A stretch of 64,000 nt of DNA, taken from positions 56,018,084 to 56,082,083 of the forward strand of contig CM043705.1 of NCBI GenBank assembly GCA_023935145.1, given 5' to 3'. The notes beneath the pieces were generated by a model. That model searched no databases and was not told where the DNA came from. It saw nothing but the letters and a program-made list of their open reading frames with translations. Positions 11,661 to 22,235 of the stretch are shown piece by piece; within the stretch, counting starts at the first letter, position 1, and each line of letters opens with the position of its first letter. The DNA comes from Bretschneidera sinensis (Eukaryota; Streptophyta; Magnoliopsida; Brassicales; Akaniaceae). The position numbers and the translations under genes were made by a program.

Positions 11661-11909
11661 TGCGGATTATTTTTTACTTGGTTTCAAGAAACATAAGTTA
11701 GTACAAAGACCCTTAAAAATAGTCTTTGAGAAAAATCAAAAGCTGAAAAACAATCTCTAAAAAGCTAAATTTATATCAGAAAAGTTGTTTTAATAGTTAT
11801 TATACCATATATGCTATAAACAGATTTTAGTTCCATAGTTGTATCAAAAATAGTTTTAAAATCATTTTAAAATCCAAAAATTGAAATTGCAGTTAAACCA
11901 AACGGTGAA

Positions 11910-11911
<2 letters not shown>

Positions 11912-11964
<53 letters not shown>
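11912..11964. repeat. (TA)n microsatellite
   Basis: About 53 bases of TA directly beside MIR395 unit 4. Equivalent positions in other units hold only short TATATA runs. Confidence 0.95.
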
Positions 11965-11968
<4 letters not shown>

Positions 11969-11969
11969 A

Positions 11970-12092
11970 ATCAAGTGACACCAAGAGTTCCCCCAAACAC
12001 TTCAGTAAGGTACTAGAGCAAACCCTAATGTTTAAGAGCGAGAAAGAGCCCCCAATGAAGTATTCAGGGGAACTCTAAGGGACACTTGATTT
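11970..12092 (-). ncRNA. MIR395: MIR395 hairpin, minus unit 4, canonical mature sequence
   Basis: The minus strand at 12005-11985 is identical to canonical miR395 over all 21 bases (CTGAAGTGTTTG followed by GGGGAACTC). The star arm lies at 12075-12053. The loop is about 47 bases, and AATCAAGTGACACC / GGGACACTTGATT add a near-perfect lower stem. miR395 directs cleavage of ATP sulfurylase and SULTR2;1 mRNAs and is induced by sulfate starvation (established for the family). A (TA)n run abuts the 3' side of the precursor. Confidence 0.9.
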
Positions 12093-12384
12093 GTGGGTTA
12101 ATTCCGACTTGGTTTCAAGAAACATAAGTTAGTACAAAGACCCTTAAAAATAGTCTTTGAGAAAAATCAAAAGTTGAAAAACAATCTCTAAAAAGCTAAA
12201 TTTATATCAGAAAAGTTGTTTTAATAGTTATTATACCATATATGCTATAAACAGATTTTAGTTCCATAGTTGTATCAAAAATAGTTTAAAAATCAATTTC
12301 AAATCCAAAAATTGAAACTGCAATTAAACCAAACTGTGAACATGGAATATATATATATATTGATGAATAGACAGTACTATATAT

Positions 12385-13764
12385 CAGTGTTTTCAAATGT
12401 GAGGGCGTTTGGCGAGGCGTTTTGCTTCAATGAGGCGAGGTGTAAGCCCCAAGACGTTGGGACGTAAGTTTTTTGAAACATTAAGGTGTAAAGGTGTCCT
12501 TTTTGGAATGAAGTACTTTTTAGATTATGACTACTGAAAATTATAGAAGTAGAGAAAAATGAATTGCGCTAGAAACTAGCCCAGCTTGAGCTGATGTTAG
12601 AAGTGACCATTTAAGGGTTTATGCCATTGGGCTGTTATAATTTAATCACCCACAGTTTTGAATTGGGCTAGATTTAGATTTGTTATACATGAGCCTAGAA
12701 CAATGAGTTAAAAGGACTGCAGTCCAGCTATAATATTGGACCAAAAGTCAAGCCCATAATAGTTAAAAAAAAATCTACGAAATATATATTTAGTTATTTA
12801 CAGTACTGTAAATTTCATAGAAGGCAGATATTACCTTTTAGAGATTTCGACTTCGAGAGAGCGAGAGAAAGAGAGGAGAAGAGAGAGAGAAAAAGAGAGA
12901 GAGAGAGAGAGAGAGAAATATTTTTCTCCGGTTTCCCATCCAACAAACACTCAACCTTTCTTTTCCCTAAGAAAAAACAAGAAACAGCTAGAGCTCTTTC
13001 CTCAGACGACAAAGAGACAGAGAAATCCTCAAAACAACACAAGCACCCCCATCACAAGAACCACAAACACCACCATCGCCGCCACCATAGCAACAAGCAC
13101 AAAGAGGAAATCAAACGAGGCGGTGACGATATTGCTCCTCTTCCTCCTTTCCCTTTGCTTCCTGTTGGTGATAGTAATAGAGTCGATGATGATGTGGAGG
13201 AAAGGGAGATTCTCGAAGAGGAGGGACTCAGTGAGGTTGTGAAGAGGAAATTGGAGTTTGATGCCGAGTCTGAAGAAATCAAGGCTGTTGAATTTCGAGA
13301 CACAAATCCGGTCTGTTTTATTTGTTTTAGCTTCTGTTTGGTTGCTGAGAAAATTGGGAAACTTTTTGATTTGAGAAAATTCGACCTATTCAGAAATTGA
13401 AAGTTTTGTTTACGGAGAGTAAATGAAAGTTTCCTTTCAGTGGAAGATTATTTTGGTATCAAGTAGTTTTCTATTTACTTTTCTTTGTTTCTATACCGTT
13501 TCTCAATGATCAAACAGGATTTACGCTGTTATTATTCTGATTTTTGGAATGCGTTGGGCGTATGCCCAGACGCCCGGGGCGTCAAAGGCGTACGCCTCAG
13601 ATCTGGGAGAATGCTCAAACCCGAAAAACGCACGCTCGCCCAGACCTAAAAAATGCACGCTCAGCGACAGAGTCGCCCCAGGTTTCACGCTTTGGGTCGT
13701 TTTAGCCCCATTTCGCCTCTGGGTGCACCCTGGGCGCGCCCAGACTTCGCCTTTTATATCATTG
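12385..13764. mobile_element. hAT-like non-autonomous element 1 with captured gene fragment
   Basis: The ends read CAGTGTTTTCAAATGTGAGG and, on the other strand, CAATGATATAAAAGGCGAAG, imperfect terminal inverted repeats of CAGTG type. The flanks CTATATAT (12377-12384) and GTATATAT (13765-13772) agree at seven of eight bases, as expected for an 8-bp hAT duplication. Subterminal GGCG-rich motifs are typical of plant hAT MITEs. There is no transposase. The interior is a gene fragment (12820-13500). Confidence 0.8.
12820..13500 (+). pseudogene. Captured PRP4-kinase-like exon 1 and intron (element 1)
   Basis: From about 12990 the plus strand encodes ARALSSDDKETEKSS, a run of His/Lys/Arg, then LPVGDSNRVDDDVEE and EILEEEGLSEVVKRKLEFD, ending at a GT donor (13311) and continuing to an AACAG acceptor near 13518. 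Acidic Ser-Asp-Asp-Glu, a basic His/Lys run, then EEGEILEEE and KLESDAESGEIK is the N-terminal pattern I know from plant PRP4K, the kinase of the spliceosomal tri-snRNP. Upstream GA-rich text (12856-12915) looks like the gene's 5' leader. No ATG is kept in frame, and the kinase domain is absent. Confidence 0.6.
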
Positions 13765-13769
13765 GTATA

Positions 13770-13893
13770 TATCAAGTGACACCAAGAGTTCCCCCAAACA
13801 CTTTAGTAAGGTACTGGAGCAAACCCTAATGTTTGAGAGCGAGAAAGAGCCCCCAATGAAGTATTCAAGGGAACTCTAGGGGACACCTGATTT
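13770..13893 (-). ncRNA. MIR395: MIR395 hairpin, minus unit 5
   Basis: The 3' arm (13806-13786) has a single change from canonical miR395 (position 3, G to A). The star arm at 13876-13854 is intact, and ATCAAGTGACACC / GGGACACCTGATT form the lower stem. A TATA box lies at 13957-13965 on the same strand, 64 bases upstream, a good distance for transcription start. hAT-like elements flank it on both sides (ending 13764, starting 14046). Confidence 0.85.
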
Positions 13894-13956
13894 GTGGGTT
13901 AATTTCGACTTGATCGGTTTCATTTTGAAAGGAATGGAAATGGCAAACAGATCACC

Positions 13957-13965
13957 GATTTATAG
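13957..13965 (-). promoter_or_regulatory. TATA box for minus MIR395 unit 5
   Basis: The minus strand reads CTCACTATAAATCGGTG, homologous to the TATA boxes at 11014 and 24301. A hAT-like element begins 80 bp further upstream (14046). Confidence 0.65.
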
Positions 13966-14045
13966 TGAGTTCTTGGGATTTGATTCTTATATAATTAATT
14001 TCTAGCCCATCTTCAATATTATGCAAAGAATATATATATATATAT

Positions 14046-15330
14046 CAGTGTTTTCAAAGGCGAGGGTGTTGAGCGAGGTGTTTTGCCTCAATGAGGCGAG
14101 GTGTAAGCCCCGAGACGTTGGGGCGTACGTCTTTTGAAATGTTGGGGTGTAAAGGTGTACTTTTTGGAATGAAGTACTTTTTAGATTATGACTACTGAAA
14201 ATTATAGAAGTAGAGAAAAATGAATTGGGCTAGAAACCAGCCCAGCTTGAGCTGGTGTTAGAAGTGACCATTTAAGGGTTTATGCCATTGGGCTGTTATA
14301 ATTTAATCAACCACAGCTTTGAATTTGGCTAGATTTAGATTTGTTATACATGAGCCTAGAACAATGAGTTAAAAGGATTGTAGTCCAGCTATAATATTGG
14401 ACCAAAAGTCTAGCTTATAATAGTTCAAAAAAAACTGCCAAATATATATTTAGTTATTTACAGTACTGTAAATTTTACAGAAGGCAGATATTACCTTCTA
14501 GAGATTTTAAGAGAGCGAGACAAAGAGAGGAGGAGAGAGAGAGAAAGAGAGGAGGAGGAGAGAGAGAGAGGGCGGAGAAATATTTTTCTTTGGTTTCGCA
14601 AGAAACAGCGAGAGCTTTTTCCTCGGATGACGAAGAGACCGAGAAATCCTCAAAACGACACAAGCACCGCCACCACAAACACCACCATCGTCGCCACTGT
14701 AAAAAGAAGCACGAAGAGGAAATCAAACGAGGCGGTGACAATATAGTTCCTCTTCCTCCTTTCCTTTTGCTTCCTGTTGGTGATAGTAATAGAGTCGATG
14801 ATGATCTGGAGGAAGGGGAGATTCTCGAAGAGGAGGGACTCGGTGAGGTTGCGAAGAGGAAATTGGAGTCTGATGCTGAGTTTGGAGAAATCAAGGCTAT
14901 TGAATTTCGAGACACGAATCCGGTCTGTTTTATTTGTTTTTTAAAAAAAATATGGTTTTAGTTTCTGTTTGGTTGCTGAGAAAATTGGGAAACTTTTTGA
15001 TTTGAGAAAATTCGACCTATTCAGAAATTGAAAGTTTTGTTTACGGAGAGTAAATGAAAGTTGTCTTTCAGTGGAGGATTATTTCGGTATCAAGTAGTTT
15101 TCTATTTACTTTTCTTTGTTTCTATACCATTTCTCAATGATCCAACAGGATTTACGTTGTTATTATTCTGATTTTTGGAATGCATTGGGCGTACGCCCAG
15201 ACGCCCGGGGCGTCGAAGGCGTGTTTGCCCAGATCCGAAAAACGCACGCCAGTCGTCTCAGGTTTCACGCCTTGGGGCATTTTAGCCCCGTTTCGCAGGG
15301 CGCGCCCAGACTTCGCCTTTTATATCACTG
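14046..15330. mobile_element. hAT-like non-autonomous element 2 with captured gene fragment
   Basis: Begins CAGTGTTTTCAAAGGCGAGG and ends with CTTCGCCTTTTATATCACTG. It is flanked by ATATATAT on both sides (14038-14045, 15331-15338), although this is inside a TA-rich site. About 90% like element 1 by eye, and inserted at a site that is uninterrupted in copy B (near 24375). Confidence 0.85.
14470..15150 (+). pseudogene. Captured PRP4-kinase-like exon 1 and intron (element 2)
   Basis: The sister copy, with an uninterrupted frame at 14590-14961: SSDDEETEKSSKRHKH, then HHKHHHRRHCKKKHEEE, DSNRVDDDLEEGEILEEEG, and KLESDAEFGEIKAIEF before a GT donor at 14923. This copy is closer to the presumed parent (EEGEILEEE, KLESDAE) than element 1. 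It starts at a TTG rather than an ATG. Without the kinase domain it cannot be a kinase. Any transcript would be chimeric or non-coding. Confidence 0.6.
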
Positions 15331-18060
15331 ATATATATATATGACAGAATGAAGCCTTACTTACACAGTGCACCTGGACGCAACTATGGCCAAAATGGAA
15401 GAAAGAGAATAATAGTGAAGTGAGTTATCCAGCCTTTCCTTTTCAGCTTTCACATAGATATATGTATAACAAAACTAAACAACTTGCTCCCAATTAACCA
15501 GATTCTGGTATATACAAATTCCTATGTAATTAATGACCATACAAAGTTTGTAAATTTGAACACATGGCTTTTCCATCATTCAAACAGAAACAATACCAAG
15601 ATCTGGAGTACAACTTTAAATAGCCACTATTTAGACCCCAAAATTTTATGGAAAATCTACTGATGAGTTGTAAGAAAGCTCATTGGTAACTCAGAGTGAA
15701 AGAAAAGTTTGTGAACCACTTTTTCTATGCATCACTTATCCTTTGATAGGGATAAGGGTCTAAAATGAGGGTATTGATATCTTCATTTTAAATTAAAAAC
15801 TGAGTTTCAGCCTCAATTTATATTTCAAATTTATCATTTATACATTTAAATTAATTAATTTTCTAGCAGTGAAAAAGAATGAATATGTGGCGTGCCAAGG
15901 GAAGAAGAGAGGAGGGGGATTAAGGCCACTACTGTTGATACTATTCTCTACCAATATTCATCCTTCCCACAATTCTGACCAGGTTCACTTCTGGCAACTT
16001 AGTGAAGATGGGATTTCTTTGAGATGATCTACACGAAATATTCTGACCAGGTTAGAAGCTTAAATGAATGTTTAACAATTGGCAACATCAAGTTAATGCA
16101 GCTATATTTTGTACCCACAAAAAAAGTTAATGCAGCAATATATGTAGCAGCAAAGTCTCAAGCTGGGAAAGATTGTTAAGAAGCCTTCATTATTTCTTGA
16201 CAAGAATACACATTCAAGTATACTTCAGTCGAGGACATGATGGTATGATCAATGTTATAACATTCAAATAAACTCAGCCACAGAGTTTGTCGGATAAGAA
16301 ATTCTGTAATATTTATCATATGTAAGATCAACCTACATGAGATCAAGAGTATTAGTACAAATTACAGAAATAAAGAAAGGAATGTGTTTAGTATTGGAAA
16401 ACTTTAAGGTGTGTGACAAAGCCACTGCCTTACGGTTTAATTTGCCCCCACCATAAATAGGTTTGTGGTAAGGAGGTTTCTGCATATTGCCTCAATAAGC
16501 ATTCACTGGTGTGTTCAGAATTATCTGGGAATTGTTTAGAGTTTATTTTTTTTTGCAGTAAAAAAATAAAATTTAAGCCTATATAATGAATATGGTCTAG
16601 ACTGAAGCTCAGAACTACAAGGTCCCAATTTTGATTCCTACGGAATACAAGTGTCAGTTTTTTTTTCAATTTATATGCTGATTATTGTTATTTCAGTGAT
16701 GGGTTGTTGTATAGAATGCAAAGAATTTATCAAGTAGCTTCTTGCAATTATGACATCTCCTTAAATACATAGATTTTCAGTTTGTTTTAAACTGACACAA
16801 CTTGTCATGTCCATTTCAATTTTGAATTCATTAAGTCTAATTCAAAATTAAAACTGATTTTGTTGGAAATTTAGATTGCAAAATGACCATTTTTTGTGTG
16901 GTGCTACTCTTAGTCCTTTATCCCACATTGAAAAATTAAGGAAATTTTCTTTCTGTTTAAATCTGATCAGCCAGATTAGATTACTACTCCCATATTTGCA
17001 GAGTGAGTTCCTCCCTTGCAGTTATTTACAATGCCTTATGTTTTGTTATGTTCAAGATTGAGGGAAATCTGTCAGGAAAAATATATGCTGGCCATAATCC
17101 CATGAGTTGCAGGCAAGATGAAAGAAAAGAAGAACATTGAGGTCACTAGCCACAATCTTATTGTTAAGATATTCATATGTGAGTTATCATACATATAAAA
17201 TAAATAAAAATAAGAGTGATTTATATGAATGGTTTGAGCTCAAGACTCAATATATGAGCATAAACTTTGAAGTCATATTGGTACCGTCAATATCTATCAA
17301 GCCAAAACCCATATAAATAATTTGGGTTTAGTCGAACAATAAGAGGAGCTGGAGGGACTTGAGTGGCACGAACAATGTGACTTTTGTAGCGAGCAAGTGT
17401 ACTCGCATGGTGAAGTCCAAAACTCGTAGGCTTAAGCTTTTAGGTTTGTATAGTCTTCAACATCATATGATGGACCTTTGCTTGGTAGACTCTCTAAATC
17501 CAAGTTTTCCCAAACTTAGGTCAGCCACTCTCCATCTTTGCACCTATCCTTTTTCCTTTATTTGATTTATGTTAAAATCAAATGCACTTAAATATTTCCA
17601 AGCTATTTTATGCAGTAACTAACCAGCCAATATTCATTTCTTACTACCGTCTATTTAATCTAAGGATAACCTGATTAGAACCATATGTTACCGGGGTTAA
17701 TTACTTATTAGTTATAAGCAATGCCTATTAGTATTATCTCTAAGCTTTTCATATAAGATTCTCAGGTTCCTCAACACCAAAATAAAAATATCTATTTTAG
17801 TATGAAACTTTTATCTTTATGAAAAAGATAGCAGATGGTCATAGGCCTTTGAGATGAGAGAACAGAAAGCTGATGAGTGTGGGGACCTCACTGTCACTTG
17901 CCTAAAAAATATTCTCTATCTTTCATCTTTCCCACGATACTGACTAGGTTCGATTTCAATAAATTTCTCGCATTTAGATATCTCTCATTTCTAATGGTCC
18001 CCCCTACTGGAAAGCCGCCTAAAATTCCTTGACAGCATGCAGTGGGAGTGAACTATAACC
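15331..18060. other. Long intergenic region between minus and plus MIR395 groups
   Basis: No gene was recognised. 15340-16690 matches 24380-25500 and 16697-17960 matches 49881-51200. 16590-16660 is a SINE-like head (AGACTGAAGC..CCCAATTTTGATTCC) equivalent to 25383-25450. 17150-17530 is a shortened version of the LTR-like repeat at 50344-51130. 17900-18060 is the conserved upstream region of the plus-strand MIR395 (CTTTCATCTTTCCCAC, GGTTCGATTTC, TCTCATTTCTAATGGTCC). Confidence 0.6.
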
Positions 18061-18064
18061 TTCA

Positions 18065-18073
18065 CTATATAAG
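18065..18073 (+). promoter_or_regulatory. TATA box of plus MIR395, copy A
   Basis: CTATATAAG, 62 bp before the hairpin, embedded in ACCTTCACTATATAAGTATG, conserved in copies B and C. Confidence 0.7.
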
Positions 18074-18134
18074 TATGAGTAGTTTGTTTAATCTTTATAT
18101 AGCCTAAAAAGTATAACCGGCAGAACAAGAAAGA

Positions 18135-18240
18135 GTCAGCTGTCCCTGGAGTTCCCTTGACCACTTCATTGCGGGCTCTTAACTTGAGAGGTAACCCTGC
18201 CCTACTGAAGTGTTTGGGAGAATTCTGGCTGGCACCTGAC
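18135..18240 (+). ncRNA. MIR395: MIR395 hairpin, plus strand, copy A
   Basis: The 5' arm at 18149-18171 (GAGTTCCCTTGACCACTTC..) and 3' arm at 18205-18225 form a hairpin whose base is GTCAGCTGTCCCTG / GGCTGGCACCTGAC. The mature-position 21-mer differs from canonical miR395 at positions 15 (G to A) and 19 (C to T). The loop is about 33 bases. A TATA box at 18065 and conserved upstream sequence suggest its own promoter. Head-on orientation relative to the minus-strand group. Confidence 0.8.
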
Positions 18241-18439
18241 ACCTAAAGTCAGTGAGTGAATAATCTTATCAGTCTTCACCTTAACAGGCTATGTTTTTAA
18301 CATTTCATGCCTCACCACATTTTGCATTTTAGAGCTTTGAAATTTATTATACATCACGTACTGCTTTCTATTGTAACACTGTCATTTTATTGTGTTTAAT
18401 TCATGCTATGTTAAATCAGCTCGCAAGCAGAGAAATCAT

Positions 18440-18540
18440 GTAAAAAGAGTTTGTTTACCGATCAACAATTCCAGCAGGGGATCGACTAGCTTCTGCTGTA
18501 AGATGATCCAAGACCTTCTGCCTTCCAATTGTGGTCCCTT
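18440..18540 (-). pseudogene. F-box (FBD) gene tail relic, copy A
   Basis: The minus strand reads IGRQKVLDHLTAEASRS, nearly identical to the text just past the stop of the FBD-type gene at 56280-56360. The upstream exons are absent here. Confidence 0.5.
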
Positions 18541-20785
18541 CAATCCAAATAAGGAGTAACGGTTTCTTCATGTTCTGATGCCTCCAGTTTTTTTATGAGT
18601 AATGGAGAAATTATCTGTCTTAAACATGGAGTTTAATCAAAAAGTTACTGAGTATCCATAATTCCACTAACTGACTAGCTTCTCCAGATTAATGCTCAAA
18701 GAACCTATCTTCCTGTTATACAGCTCATATCTTATATGATTTAAAAACAGCTTGAGGTAACACTTTTGGGTGATAAGTCCTTAGAAATGTTGTCCAAGCG
18801 CTTCCATACTAATCGAATCAATTTTCAGCCTTGTTGATTGTCAATACAATTAATGTTTGCATTTAAATTAATTCAAGGCATGCCTCCCTAGCACTGCCAT
18901 ATTTTTTATTGTATAGTTTTTGTACTGTTTAAGTGGAAATCTCAATTCTGGAATCAATTCTTCATCCTTGCTATTAATATGGCATGCACATTACTAATTC
19001 TTTAGGTTCCTAAGCAAAGTTACCAATATTATGGTAAGCAGACTGCCCTAGCCATCCCTTGAGAGGACTGAAATTTAAATGATCATGGAAATAATTCTAA
19101 TAAATAGTTCAGGACCAGAAAACCGGTGAAATGTTTTATTATTTGGGGGTATTGACAATATGTGTCGCTTATGGTGTGAACCTAGAGAACCACACAGCTC
19201 TGACCTATGTGTGGAGACGGTCGCACGCCCTCTCCTTCTCAATGTTTATTTATTTAGCAAAGAAAAAAATAGAACTAAAGAATATTTGATTGGTGCGGTT
19301 CATTTATCATTAGTGTTGAGTTTAAATGCTTTCAAAAAAGCTATAACATTGTAACCTTGGGGTTAGCCCATTGGTTACGTCTCCCTCTTTGTGACCTTCT
19401 GGAAGCAATTTCCCAAGTTTGACTCAGGTTACTGTCATGACATTAGAAAAAAAAAGCTATAACATCATATGAAGTTTATGAACATAAGATGGAAAGAGTT
19501 AATAACTTTAAGATTCCGATAATCAAAGTACTTTATATAGAGAAAAGTGGTCACATTTGCTTGATCAGGACTTTTAATTAAACCTTTGATCATATGAAAA
19601 TTATTGACCTTAAAACTTCAAACAATATTTCATTTTATTGACTTTTGTTTGTGCACCTTTACTAAATTTTTATTTAGGAAATATCTTTCTCTTCACATAA
19701 TATATATCAATGAAATTTGAAGTGAATTGATGAGCAAAGAAAACTGATATAGTGATCATTCACTTTCGATTAACAAAAAAAAAAAGAAAAAAGATGGTGA
19801 GATGCTTAAATGAATGCTTGAGATGAAGACATGATCCAGTACACATAATTATTTAAATTGGGGAAAAGTCGACACCCTCTTTGGTGTGAACCCAGCCCTG
19901 GAATGTCAAGAGAAAAACAGAAATACAAGTAATAGTTAGATTAAGAGATTTTTTTTTAAATATATTGGCGAGGGGGATCAAACCCAATTTTCCTATATAC
20001 AGAACCCAAAACCACCAAGGCAAGAGACCAAGGTTGTAATTAAGAGATATTGTCTGAAGGTACACCTTCACCTAGTACTCCTAAGTGATCCCTACAGCTT
20101 CTCTAATTGTTAGTGATGACAATATGATGCTTTGCTTTGTTTACTCTCAGGAAGTTTGCAGATGAAACCATTTTGTTTAATCCTCTCTTTCTTTGATGGG
20201 AGATCCTCCATGGTTGCTTTTCGGATCATACCTTTTCTTCTTCAGGTTCGAAGGTAATGGAATCTATTAGAGAAAAATGCAGAAACCAGGAAAGGACTGT
20301 GTTTAGTTTTGGAAAACTCCATGGCATGTAATAAAGTCACTTTCTTTAAGGCTTAACCCACCATAAACATAATAGTGTGCACAACGGGATTTCGCAAATT
20401 TCTTCAAGGATACAATGAAGCTCAATAAATGATTTGTTAAGTAATAGCCAAAGTATAAGCTGTTAAATATGATCAGCCAGATTAGGTTACTGATCCTTTA
20501 TATGCAAGGGTGAGTTCCTCCCCTGCAATTATTTACAGTACAATGCTTTATATTTTGCTATGCTCAATAATAGAGAAATCTGTCAGGATAAATATATAAG
20601 TTGTTGGGCCTTGTCTCAGCTACAGGCTAGATGAAAGAAAAGAAGCATATTGAGGGCACAATGCATTCTCCTTCTTTGCACCTGTCCTTTGCCCTTTCTT
20701 TGGTTTATGTTAAAATCAAATGCACTTAATTTCTAAGCTATGTTATACAGTAACTAAACAGCCTATATCTTAATCCAAGGATTAC
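18541..20785. other. No gene seen; SINE-like scraps and duplication junction
   Basis: 18541-19340 matches 54690-55490. 19350-19440 has TTAGCCCATTGGTTA and CCCAAGTTTGACTC, SINE-like box A and B text. 20280-20785 is a shortened extra copy of 16360-17660 that ends at the start of block B. Confidence 0.55.
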
Positions 20786-21499
20786 CGTGACAATAGCGCA
20801 ACAGTCTAGTTCAATATGAGTCTGAAACTTTATAAATTCAGCAAAATCTAAAGCTGAATTTCCTTCATGGGGTGACTCAAGCCAAGTCAAACTCGAACAC
20901 TAAAGAGTTTGAGCTTGAGTTGAACCCAAAAAAGAGGGCAAGCTCAAGCTCGGACAAAATTTAAGAGACTTGAGCTCAAGCCTTAATGAGGCTGACGAGC
21001 CTGTAATAACTTTTTATTTTAATAAAAAAAGATAATATATATTAATATTATAATATATGTTAAAAACATATACTAATCGAACGGATTCACAGGTCTCATG
21101 AGCCGAATAGTCGGATATTTGAGCTCTAGCTGACAAGGTAAATGAACCTATTTGGTAGGCTCGAGCTCGATTCGAAGTTCAACAAACCAAGCTTAATTTG
21201 GCCGAATTTGAATTAATTCTTACAAAATTTGTATTTGAATGATAGCAATTGAAGTTTAAGAACTCCAAAATTTTTATTTATATTTATATTAAATTTTTTT
21301 TTTCCGACTCCAAAGAAATGAATTAATTCTTACTAGTCTAGTTAGTGTACTTGTAAGAAATAAAGCCTATTACTTATTTTTTACAAAGAAACTCTCTTCT
21401 AGCCTAAACAATTAATATACAAATTTTCTTTTAATTAAGAATTAAGACTCATATTCATTTAAAAAAACGCTTCAAAACAAATGAAAAATTACAAACTTT

Positions 21500-22060
21500 G
21501 GCCCACAAGTATAGGTCCGCTGTAGACGAAGCCATGCTCGAGAATGTTGCAAATGCGGATATATGCTTTCAAGCAAGGGTGGGGACGAAGATTCTCACAA
21601 GGGAATCGACAAGGTCAAAAGAGTTTGTCTATAAACTCTTAGAGGTGACTTTGAATCTTTCAGAATAAAAGTCTGAAACAATTTTGGAATATATTTCTAG
21701 AGTTTTGGCCATTGTCAATGAAATAAATATAAATTAAGAAAATTTGAATAACATGTGGATACATGATTGAGAAAAGAAGAAATATCTCTTCTAAAAGATC
21801 TTCTCCACAAAAGAGAGACGAAAATTTTGGAGATGGAAATAGTCAAAGAAGCCGAGAATGCATATGAGGTCTTGGTTGAAGCAAAAGGTGGTAGAGGCAA
21901 CAACAACTCATCAAAGCAAGAAGAAAAAATGTCAGAACTCTTTCTATATATAAAAGGCATGACAACTCTACAGTTAAATATTTATAATTGTAATCAATTT
22001 TACCGTTGTGCTTCTAAAGAAAGCTTAGAAATGAAAGATGAAATTGAGATTACTTTGTTG
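21500..22060 (+). pseudogene. Copia gag relic, copy B
   Basis: The second copy of the relic at 8290-8790, slightly longer in the middle (it keeps AENAYEVLVEAKGGRG). It ends with the same degenerate zinc knuckle, YNCNQFYRCASKES. One open stretch runs from 21767 to 22180, but it is only the tail of gag and lacks partners. Confidence 0.6.
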
Positions 22061-22164
22061 TGGTCCACTATAAAGAGAAAGAAAAAAAATAGAAAAGTAG
22101 GTGAAAACCTTTTTTATTTTATATTTTTTTCGTTATATATAATATTAACATATATTAAAAAGTC

Positions 22165-22235
22165 GGGTTTTTTTGGCTAAGTGATTATTACCTCTTGGTC
22201 CTCTATTAAAGAGACCAGAGTTTGATTCTCCCCCT
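22165..22235 (+). mobile_element. SINE-like tRNA-derived head, copy B
   Basis: Duplicate of 8930-9000, with a better box B (CCAGAGTTTGATTCTCCCC). Confidence 0.35.

Larger units (their letters stand above)
10180..12340. repeat. Tandem array of spacer repeats between MIR395 hairpins
   Basis: A module of about 250 bp recurs near 10200-10440, 10610-10840, 11270-11520, 11690-11890 and 12110-12330 (and 23470-23720, 23870-24080 in copy B). Each holds TTTCAAGAAACATAA, AAAGCTGAAAAACAAT, AAAAAGCTAAATTTATAT and AATTAAACCAAACGGTGAA. Its ends carry inverted AAGCCAAAC / GTTTGGTTT text, hinting at a MITE origin. Each module is followed by one MIR395 hairpin. Confidence 0.75.
7508..19340. repeat. Segmental duplication, copy A (about 11.8 kb)
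   Basis: Starting at CCGTGACAATAGCGCAA, this block is collinear with 20786-25505, 49881-51349 and 54158-55490. Shared landmarks: copia gag relic (8290/21500), SINE-like head (8930/22165), 500-bp tandem pair (9040/22290), minus-strand MIR395 units (10475 and 10895 against 23757 and 24118), 15530-16690 against 24510-25500, 16697 against 49881, plus-strand MIR395 (18135/54229), and the F-box tail (18440/54565). Copy A additionally holds MIR395 units 3 to 5 and the two hAT-like elements. Confidence 0.9.

Noticed and set aside
11881..12078. Plus-strand open frame with SDTKSSPKHFSKVLEQTL
   Set aside because: It is the reverse complement of a MIR395 hairpin read as protein; the same pseudo-peptide recurs at 24123 and, in other form, at 17991-18242.
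12815..13303. Minus-strand serine-rich open frames over hAT element 1 (and 14475-14915 in element 2)
   Set aside because: Shadows of the plus-strand captured exon and GA-rich leader.
13521..13779. Overlapping open frames on both strands near the end of hAT element 1
   Set aside because: They lie in the GGCG-rich subterminal repeats of the transposon and have no counterpart in element 2.
16860..17070. Possible small ORF 16876-17061
   Set aside because: Not kept in copy B, where stops and indels break it; no recognised similarity.
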